Part shown: piece by piece, positions 1 through 4,820 of the stretch
How the letters are laid out: each line of letters opens with the position of its first letter
Position numbering within the stretch: position 1 is the stretch's first letter
Assembly: GCA_026999335.1 (NCBI GenBank)
Contig: JALTPW010000101.1
Span: forward strand, 1-5,773
DNA length: 5,773 bases
Source of the DNA: Chromatiales bacterium
Lineage (GTDB): Bacteria > Pseudomonadota > Gammaproteobacteria > SZUA-152
Reading direction: 5' to 3'
Program-made: the position numbers and the translations under genes
The notes under the pieces: model-generated
Seen by the model: the letters and a program-made list of their open reading frames with translations, nothing else
Told to the model about the DNA's origin: nothing
Databases searched by the model: none

Positions 1-569
1 TGCTGCTGGGCTGGCTCTCCATGTCATTGAGTGCGCCCATGGAATACGCCTTTTTTAGCGGTGACATGCGTGCCTGGCTGTCGAATGAAATGGGTGTGGA
101 TTTCGACCAGCGCAACTCGCTGGTGGTGGGCCTAGCGATGGGTTTTGCCGTCATTCCGACCATTTTTTCCATTGCTGAAGACGCCATTTTCAGCGTGCCC
201 AAGCATCTGACCCTGGGTTCGCTGGCACTGGGCGCCACGCCGTGGCAGACCCTGCTGCGGGTGGTCATTCTCACCGCCAGCCCGGGTATTTTTTCCGCAG
301 TCATGATTGGCATGGGCCGTGCTGTGGGCGAAACCATGATCGTGCTGATGGCCACCGGCAATACCCCGGTGATGGACTTCAGCGTATTTCAGGGCATGCG
401 TACTCTGTCGGCCAATATCGCCGTAGAAATGCCAGAAGCGGAAGTGGACAGCACTCACTACCGGGTACTTTTCCTCGCCGCGCTGGTGCTGTTTGCCTTT
501 ACCTTTATCTTCAATACGTTGGCTGAACTGGTGCGCCAGAATCTGCGTAACAAGTACAGTTCACTGTAA
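1..569 (+). CDS. pstC: Phosphate ABC transporter permease PstC (3' end, partial)
   Basis: One of the two inner-membrane permeases that form the phosphate channel of the PstSCAB importer. The frame is open from base 3 (bases 1-2 finish a codon outside the window), so the ATG at 21 is internal and the 5' end is missing; 188 residues are visible. They contain the cytoplasmic EAA loop that docks onto the ATPase (residues about 58-95, AEDAIFSVPKHL then GSLALGAT), followed by GRAVGET, a stretch typical of PstC. Hydrophobic segments at about 39-57, 95-118 and 154-176 are the last membrane helices, and the protein ends in a basic tail (VRQNLRNKYSSL). Known PstC proteins that pair with long PstA forms are themselves long, but that cannot be seen here. 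pstA follows after 26 bp, so the two are presumably co-transcribed. Assignment to PstC rather than PstA rests on the motif and on gene order. Confidence 0.95.
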   Translation, partial: LLGWLSMSLSAPMEYAFFSGDMRAWLSNEMGVDFDQRNSLVVGLAMGFAVIPTIFSIAEDAIFSVPKHLTLGSLALGATPWQTLLRVVILTASPGIFSAVMIGMGRAVGETMIVLMATGNTPVMDFSVFQGMRTLSANIAVEMPEAEVDSTHYRVLFLAALVLFAFTFIFNTLAELVRQNLRNKYSSL

Positions 570-581
570 CCCGGGTTTAAA

Positions 582-599
582 ATGAGTGCCGTAAAATGA
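582..599 (+). other. Five-codon minicistron overlapping the pstA start
   Basis: ATG AGT GCC GTA AAA TGA (MSAVK) lies between pstC and pstA, and its stop overlaps the pstA start as ATGA. pstA itself has no clear Shine-Dalgarno sequence, so ribosomes ending on this frame could restart on pstA. This is inference from layout only; it may be chance. Confidence 0.25.
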
Positions 600-2248
600 T
601 TCGACACTGGTTTCAAACAGGAAAACCCTGGATCTGGTTCACCGCCTCTGCGGTGAGCATCAGCATGATTCTGGTGTTTGGCCTGCTGTTGCTGATCGCT
701 GCGCGAGGTCTGGGTCATTTTTGGCCGGGTGATATCCTCGAATTCCACTATCAGGAACAGGACGGCAAAACGCCGATCCTGATTGGCGAGATTCACGATG
801 AAAAGGCGGTAACCCCCGCTCGCCTGCGTGATGCAGGCATCGAGATTGATGGTGACGAACTGGTTACACGCTATCTGCTCAAAATCGGCAATCGTGACAT
901 CTACGGCCAGGATTTCCGCTGGGTGATCGGGCCCAATATGCGCGATTTACGGACACCGGAAGACCTGCTCACCGTGGAGCGCCTGGAGTGGGGCAATTTT
1001 TATGGTTATCTGCAGACCGTCAAACAGGCCGGGGTTACGGTGGCGGAGGGTGATGCGGCCTGGCTGGCCTTGCAGGAACGGCTTTCCCGGGCCGGCAATA
1101 TCCAAGCCGAGATCCACAGCCTGGAAAAGTCCGAGATCGGCGCCATCAACTACGGGATGGAGCGGATCCGTCTCGCAAGACGCGGCCTGGAGCTGAACAA
1201 TGACAATGATCCCGTCAAGCTCGCCAAACTGGAAAAAGAGCGCGCTGAACTGCAGGCCGAATACACCATCTTGCAGCAGCGCCTGACCGGGCTGTATCAG
1301 AAAATTAATCGCGACAGCATGATCCTGCGCAGCGCCGATGGCCGTGAGGTGGAGATTCCCCTGGCCAAGGTGGTACACGTTTATCGTCCCAACGCCATGT
1401 CGCTGTTGGACAAGCTGGGCTTCTACTTTGCCAAGGTGGGTGAATTCCTCAGCGACGATCCCCGTGAAGCGAATACTGAAGGCGGTATTTTTCCGGCCAT
1501 CTTTGGTACCGTGATGATGGTGATCATCATGTCCATCATGGTGGTGCCGTTTGGTGTGGTGGCCGCCGTTTACCTGCGTGAGTACGCCAAACAGGGCCCG
1601 CTGACACGTCTGATCCGCATCGCAGTGAACAATCTTGCCGGTGTGCCCTCCATTGTCTATGGTGTATTTGGTCTGGGCTTTTTTGTCTATTTCCTCGGTG
1701 GCAATATCGATCAACTGTTTTTTCCCGAGGCCGCGCCGGCGCCGACCTTCGGCACCCCGGGCATTATGTGGGCTTCGCTGACGCTGGCCCTGTTGACGGT
1801 GCCGGTGGTGATCGTGGCCACGGAAGAGGGCCTGTCACGCATTCCCAAGGCGATCCGCGAAGGCAGTCTCGCGTTGGGCGCCACCAAGGCCGAGACCCTG
1901 TGGCGCACGGTATTGCCTATGGCTAGTCCGGCCATCATGACGGGCTTGATCCTGGCCATTGCGCGTGCCGCCGGTGAAGTGGCGCCCTTGATGCTGGTGG
2001 GGGTGGTCAAGCTGGCGCCGTCTTTACCACTGGATGGCAATTACCCCTTCCTGCATCTCGACCGTAAATTCATGCACCTGGGTTTTCATATTTATGATGT
2101 CGGTTTTCAGAGTCCCAATGTCGAGGCCGCACGCCCGCTGGTTTACGCCACCGCACTGCTGCTGGTATTGGTGATCGTGGTATTGAATTTGGCGGCCATT
2201 GCCATCCGCAATCGACTGCGTGAAAAATATCGCGCCCTCGAAAATTAA
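596..2248 (+). CDS. pstA: Phosphate ABC transporter permease PstA, long form
   Basis: Second channel-forming permease of PstSCAB; 550 aa, against roughly 300 aa for E. coli PstA. The N-terminus (PWIWFTASAVSISMI, helix about 13-37) matches the start of long-form PstA proteins. Residues about 39-295 form a large hydrophilic, presumably periplasmic insert (the DUF3333-type region), including a charged, probably coiled-coil stretch at about 155-238. The transporter core follows: helices at about 301-326, 340-367, 388-408, 445-470 and 515-537, with the EAA loop at about 409-440 (EEGLSRIPKAIREGSLALGAT) and the PstA-like ARAAGEVAPLM. No upstream in-frame start exists: a stop lies at 578-580. The ribosome binding site is weak, and a five-codon frame (582-599) overlaps the start as ATGA, so translation may be coupled. 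pstB follows after 26 bp. The role of the insert is unknown to me. Confidence 0.96.
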   Translation: MIRHWFQTGKPWIWFTASAVSISMILVFGLLLLIAARGLGHFWPGDILEFHYQEQDGKTPILIGEIHDEKAVTPARLRDAGIEIDGDELVTRYLLKIGNRDIYGQDFRWVIGPNMRDLRTPEDLLTVERLEWGNFYGYLQTVKQAGVTVAEGDAAWLALQERLSRAGNIQAEIHSLEKSEIGAINYGMERIRLARRGLELNNDNDPVKLAKLEKERAELQAEYTILQQRLTGLYQKINRDSMILRSADGREVEIPLAKVVHVYRPNAMSLLDKLGFYFAKVGEFLSDDPREANTEGGIFPAIFGTVMMVIIMSIMVVPFGVVAAVYLREYAKQGPLTRLIRIAVNNLAGVPSIVYGVFGLGFFVYFLGGNIDQLFFPEAAPAPTFGTPGIMWASLTLALLTVPVVIVATEEGLSRIPKAIREGSLALGATKAETLWRTVLPMASPAIMTGLILAIARAAGEVAPLMLVGVVKLAPSLPLDGNYPFLHLDRKFMHLGFHIYDVGFQSPNVEAARPLVYATALLLVLVIVVLNLAAIAIRNRLREKYRALEN

Positions 2249-2274
2249 GGCAGCGACAAAAGAGAGCACTGACG

Positions 2275-3111
2275 ATGAGTAGCAGTACAACACCGACCCA
2301 TGCCATAGATATGGACAGCCTCGGTCGCGGTTCGGCGACGAACCGGCTGGCGGATGAGGCCGCCTGTCTTGAGATCAAACACCTGAATTTGTTTTACGGC
2401 GAAAAACAGGCGTTACACGGCATCGACATGATGATTCCAAAAAAGCGCGTAACAGCCTATATCGGCCCCAGTGGTTGCGGAAAATCCACCCTGCTGCGCT
2501 GCATCAATCGCATGAATGACCTGGTCGACAGCGTGCGTGTCGATGGAGAAATCCTGCTGGATGGGCAGGATATTTACGACAAGTCCGTCAATGTGGCGGA
2601 TCTGCGTCGCCGTGTCGGTATGGTTTTTCAGAAACCCAACCCGTTTCCGAAAACCATTTATGAAAACGTCGCCTATGGCCTGCGTCTACAGGGCATCAAG
2701 GATCGGCGGCGTATTGACGCCGTGGTGGAGAAGGCACTCAAGGGCGCGGCGTTGTGGGAGGAGGTCAAGGATCGTCTGCACGAAAGCGCGCTGGGCCTGT
2801 CCGGCGGTCAGCAACAGCGCGTGGTGATTGCCCGTGCTATTGCCATCGAGCCCGAAGTCTTATTGCTGGATGAGCCGGCCTCGGCGCTGGATCCCATTTC
2901 GACCCTGAAAATCGAAGAACTTATTTACCAATTGAAAGACAAATACACGATTGTTATCGTGACCCACAACATGCAGCAAGCGGCGCGTGTTTCCGATTAC
3001 ACGGCCTTTATGTACATGGGCAAGCTGATTGAGTTTGGTGATACCAAGACCCTGTTTACCAACCCCCGGGAAAAACAGACGGAAGACTATATCACTGGAC
3101 GTTACGGTTAA
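2275..3111 (+). CDS. pstB: Phosphate ABC transporter ATP-binding protein PstB
   Basis: Cytoplasmic ATPase that drives phosphate import through PstC/PstA. All ABC motifs are present and intact: Walker A GPSGCGKST (64-72), Q-loop glutamine at 119 in VFQKPNPFPK, signature LSGGQ (175-179), Walker B VLLLDEP (195-201), D-loop SALD (203-206) and switch histidine 231 in VTHNMQQA. The QKPNPFP stretch, the NRMNDL sequence after Walker A and the ending EDYITGRYG are characteristic of PstB and separate it from other importer ATPases. At 278 aa it is about 20 residues longer than the usual 250-260; the extra lies in a polar N-terminus (1-30). A later start is possible, but the GA-rich sequence AGAGAG at 2261-2266 is well placed for the ATG at 2275. 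Third visible gene of the operon. Confidence 0.98.
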   Translation: MSSSTTPTHAIDMDSLGRGSATNRLADEAACLEIKHLNLFYGEKQALHGIDMMIPKKRVTAYIGPSGCGKSTLLRCINRMNDLVDSVRVDGEILLDGQDIYDKSVNVADLRRRVGMVFQKPNPFPKTIYENVAYGLRLQGIKDRRRIDAVVEKALKGAALWEEVKDRLHESALGLSGGQQQRVVIARAIAIEPEVLLLDEPASALDPISTLKIEELIYQLKDKYTIVIVTHNMQQAARVSDYTAFMYMGKLIEFGDTKTLFTNPREKQTEDYITGRYG

Positions 3112-3143
3112 GGGGCACTTCTATTAGTCGCTTGCGCCCTTAA
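3108..3143 (+). promoter_or_regulatory. Inverted repeat between pstB and phoU
   Basis: TTAAGGG (3108-3114, including most of the pstB stop codon) pairs perfectly with CCCTTAA (3137-3143) around a 22-nt loop. The right arm reaches the first two bases of the phoU ribosome binding site AAGGAG (3142-3147). There is no U-tract, so it is not a classical terminator. It could modulate phoU translation or mRNA stability. The stem is visible; the function is inference. Confidence 0.3.
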
Positions 3144-3152
3144 GGAGAAAAA

Positions 3153-3866
3153 ATGAATAAGACCAGCCTCAGCCATCATATTTCGCGCCAGTTCAACGAA
3201 GAACTGGAAGACGTTCGCAACAAGGTGCTCGCCATGGGTGGCTTGGTTGAAGAGCAGATCGAGAACGCGATCACGGCCCTGGTGAATGCCGATGTCGAAC
3301 TGGCGGAAAGGGTGATCAGCCGTGACTACCAGGTCAATGCGCTGGAAGTGGCCATTGACGAAGAATCGGTGCAGGTGCTCGCCCGTCGGCAACCAGCGGC
3401 CGGCGACCTGCGCTTAATCATTGCGGTGATCAAGACTATCACCGATCTCGAACGTATCGGTGACCAAGCCGAGCGTATCGGCCGCATGGCCATTCACCTG
3501 GCCGAAATGGAACGGCCGAAGAACCAGTACAGTGAGCTAGAGCATCTGGGCACGCAAGTTCGTAAGATGCTGCACAATGCCTTGGATGCCTTTGCGCGCA
3601 TGGATACCGAAGCGGCCGTTGCGGTGGCCCAGGAAGACATCAAGGTTGATGCGGAATACGAAGCCATCATGCGCCAGATGATCACCTTCATGATGGAAGA
3701 TCCGCGCAACGTAAAACGCACCCTGGACGTCATGTGGTCAGCTCGCGCCCTGGAGCGCATGGGTGACCATGCCTGCAATATCAGCGAGTACATTATCTAT
3801 CTGGTGAAGGGCAAGGACGTGCGCCACACCAGCCTGGAACATATGGAAAAACAGGCCAGAGACTAG
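3153..3866 (+). CDS. phoU: Phosphate signalling regulator PhoU
   Basis: Cytoplasmic, peripheral-membrane regulator that links the Pst transporter to the PhoR/PhoB two-component system and keeps the Pho regulon off when phosphate is plentiful. At 237 aa it has the normal family length. It shows the two tandem three-helix PhoU repeats, each with the conserved metal-binding signature: DLERIGDQAERI (98-109) and LERMGDHACNI (200-210). The N-terminus (SHHISRQFNEELEDVRNKVLAMGG) and the PAAGDLRLI stretch (81-89) are also typical. The start is well supported by AAGGAG at 3142-3147, five bases upstream, the strongest ribosome binding site in the operon. It lies 41 bp after pstB and is the last gene of the cluster: no phoB or phoR follows, and no convincing hairpin plus T-run terminator is seen downstream. 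Confidence 0.97.
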   Translation: MNKTSLSHHISRQFNEELEDVRNKVLAMGGLVEEQIENAITALVNADVELAERVISRDYQVNALEVAIDEESVQVLARRQPAAGDLRLIIAVIKTITDLERIGDQAERIGRMAIHLAEMERPKNQYSELEHLGTQVRKMLHNALDAFARMDTEAAVAVAQEDIKVDAEYEAIMRQMITFMMEDPRNVKRTLDVMWSARALERMGDHACNISEYIIYLVKGKDVRHTSLEHMEKQARD

Positions 3867-4104
3867 TGTTCTTTTCAAGCTAATAATGCGTCACTCAATG
3901 CGTTGCTGAAGACAGCCCCGACGTCTCCATTGTTGCCATGATTTTTCCACCTGCCATGACTACAGTGACATAAACGACTATACCTCTACACACATTCATC
4001 CGCCCTCATCGAGTCGCTGCGCGCCATGTCGCCGGGAGAGTCGGCGGTAATAATGGGATGATTACGGGTCTCAAGGCCCCCGATTTGGTGGCCAGCACGG
4101 GTGG

Positions 4105-4120
4105 TTCGTTCGCGAACGAA
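4105..4120. repeat. Perfect 16-bp palindrome
   Basis: TTCGTTCGCGAACGAA is identical to its reverse complement, with no spacer. It lies inside the unrecognised frame after phoU. It could be a binding site for a dimeric protein or chance; no T-run follows, so it is not a terminator. Confidence 0.5.
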
Positions 4121-4235
4121 TATATACGCGGCACCAGTTTTCCCGATATGGATCGGTTCATACGAGAAATTTTTGATGCGCTGGAATTGAAACGCGGTCC
4201 TTGCGGGCAAGCATTTCTTTTTATACCCCGTGCGA

Positions 4236-4469
4236 TTATCGGTTTTGCCGTCGGACGAGCGTTACGCAAGGTCGGTGGTCAAACAACCACCAGGGCAAAG
4301 AAACATGGACGGGCAGCCGTCTGGCGGCCGCCTTCTTGTAGACCGATATCATGGGAATAAACGTTTCCGTAGTACGTTGGCGATAGTTTGAGAATCTTTG
4401 GTTCTATACGCTCTGACCCATGTCAACGAGACCGCCCTTGGTCGAAACCACACCGTAAATCTTGGCCAT
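4236..4469 (-). pseudogene. ParA-family partition ATPase remnant, internally deleted
   Basis: ParA proteins are Walker-type ATPases that segregate plasmids or integrative elements. On the minus strand, ATG 4469 has a good ribosome binding site (AGGTGA, 4480-4475, five bases away) and reads MAKIYGVVSTKGG, matching the start of ParA up to the first half of its P-loop. The expected VGKT continuation is missing: the frame jumps to LVDMGQSV, which resembles the later ParA stretch LADMGQRV, then meets TAG at 4406-4404. Beyond that stop, in the same frame, it continues TFIPMISVYKKAAARRLPVH (ending at 4305), which resembles the C-terminal IP...YKxAAxxxxPVH motif of plasmid ParA proteins. The final stop is at 4238-4236, where the likeness is gone. 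Thus both ends survive and roughly 150 or more residues between them are lost, including the ATP-binding lysine of GKT. It is non-functional. Family assignment is by motif memory, not by search. Confidence 0.65.
4274..4291. repeat. Short inverted repeat at a remnant junction
   Basis: GGTGGT (4274-4279) and ACCACC (4286-4291) form a 6-bp stem with a 6-nt loop. It sits where the protein-like part of the + strand frame ends and the recognisable ParA remnant ends. No T-run follows on either strand. Confidence 0.35.
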
Positions 4470-4581
4470 TTGTCTCACCTGCAGAGTTGTGTGAACCGTG
4501 CAGGGTGGCTGTAGTTACCGATTAACCATTAAAAACAAATGCTTACACCAAAACCCCCATCTTCCGCCTTACTGTCACGCT

Positions 4582-4609
4582 AGTGCGCATAATGTATATT
4601 ATGTTAAAT
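4582..4609 (+). other. dif: dif chromosome-dimer-resolution site (XerC/XerD recombination site)
   Basis: The 28 bases read as an 11-bp XerC-binding arm AGTGCGCATAA (4582-4592), a 6-bp central region TGTATA (4593-4598) and an 11-bp XerD-binding arm TTATGTTAAAT (4599-4609). Against the E. coli dif site as I remember it, only the first base differs (A for G), so 27 of 28 match. At this site XerC and XerD, activated by the septal translocase FtsK, recombine dimeric chromosomes into monomers; it normally occurs once per chromosome, in the terminus. The arrangement here fits: the pst operon runs toward it from the left and the kfrA-like gene from the right. dif is also the attachment site of phages and islands that borrow Xer (such as CTXphi and the gonococcal genetic island), relevant given the plasmid-type genes on both sides. 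A dif-like attachment site within an element is the main alternative. Confidence 0.93.
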
Positions 4610-4630
4610 TGATAAAGGGAGGTAGATGAG

Positions 4631-4645
4631 GTTATCGACGATAAC
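4631..4645. repeat. 15-bp palindrome next to dif
   Basis: GTTATCG and CGATAAC form perfect 7-bp arms around a single central A, 21 bp from the XerD side of dif. A tandem heptamer GTGAGCC GTGAGCC follows at 4658-4671. The palindrome could be a protein-binding site; it does not fit the matS consensus as I remember it (GTGAC and GTCAC arms). Function unknown. Confidence 0.45.
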
Positions 4646-4672
4646 GGCGTGACCCGCGTGAGCCGTGAGCCC

Positions 4673-4805
4673 AACCAAAAGTAGCTAAAAAAACAGCCAA
4701 AAGTGTGTAAACCTATAGGCAAAAGTGCGTAAACGGGGGTTTTGATGATTTTACTCTCCAGCCAAAAGTAGCTAATTGGGGACTTTGCCAGTCAAAAGTG
4801 CATAA
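4673..4805 (+). repeat. Five-copy CAAAAGT repeat array (iteron-like or transposon-end-like)
   Basis: Five direct copies of a 16-bp unit, roughly AGCCAAAAGTNNNTAA, start at 4673, 4695, 4717, 4760 and 4790. The core CAAAAGT is invariant in all five. The spacings are 22, 22, 43 and 30 bp; the first three lie about two helical turns apart. Units 1 and 4 share AGCTAA after the core; units 2 and 3 share GTAAAC. Copies 4 and 5 are longer, 30-bp tandem repeats (4760-4789 and 4790-4819) that also share TAATTG and GGACTT. The array fills the space between dif and the kfrA-like stop codon. It could be plasmid iterons or a centromere bound by a partition protein, or transposase-binding repeats of a transposon end (IS21-family ends carry such multiple repeats). 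No transposase gene is visible. Confidence 0.75.
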
Positions 4806-4820
4806 TTGCGGACTTGTAAG

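Larger units (their letters stand above)
4002..4360 (+). pseudogene. Unrecognised, probably decayed reading frame
   Basis: I do not recognise this. An open frame from ATG 4058 to TAA 4358-4360 encodes 100 aa. Its first 74 or so residues look protein-like (LVASTGGSFANEYIRG, then FIREIFDALELKRG, then AIIGFAVGRALRKVGG), while the rest is arginine-rich and lies antisense to the ParA remnant, so real coding probably ends near 4279. Just upstream, another frame (4002-4058) reads ALIESLRAMSPGESAVIMG before a stop and also looks like coding, which suggests one older gene broken by a frameshift near 4055. No ribosome binding site is well placed. The two minus-strand frames over the same bases look less protein-like. 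It could be a fragment left by a mobile element or simply non-coding sequence. Confidence 0.25.
4546..4747. repeat. Imperfect inverted repeat flanking dif
   Basis: CACCAAAACCCCC (4546-4558) and GGGGGTTTTGATG (4735-4747) are inverted copies matching at 12 of 13 bases. They enclose dif, the 15-bp palindrome and the first three CAAAAGT repeats (the 176 bp between them). They could mark a small inserted unit, but no target duplication was found, and the C-run and A-run make chance similarity possible. Confidence 0.35.

Noticed and set aside
947..1714. 255-aa minus-strand open frame opposite pstA
   Set aside because: Histidine- and glutamine-rich antisense shadow of a clearly coding permease gene; no ribosome binding site or family likeness.
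3867..4000. Terminator after phoU
   Set aside because: Only short direct repeats are seen (AATGCGT at 3885 and 3897; TGCCATGA at 3934 and 3952). No GC-rich stem followed by a T-run was found.
4006..4269. Two overlapping minus-strand frames (3986-4210 and 4006-4269)
   Set aside because: Low-complexity, basic and without motifs; the + strand frames look more protein-like, and the second overlaps the end of the ParA remnant out of frame.
4588..4603. AT-rich inverted repeat (CATAAT, GTAT, ATTATG) looking like an operator or a -10 promoter region
   Set aside because: It is the inner part of the dif site, where the two Xer arms are partly palindromic; dif explains it better.
4631..4645. matS site bound by MatP in the terminus macrodomain
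   Set aside because: The palindrome has GTTATCG and CGATAAC arms, which do not fit the matS consensus as I remember it.
4673..4819. CRISPR array
   Set aside because: The units are only about 16 bp, unequally spaced (22, 22, 43, 30 bp) and diverged; there are no uniform spacers and no cas genes.
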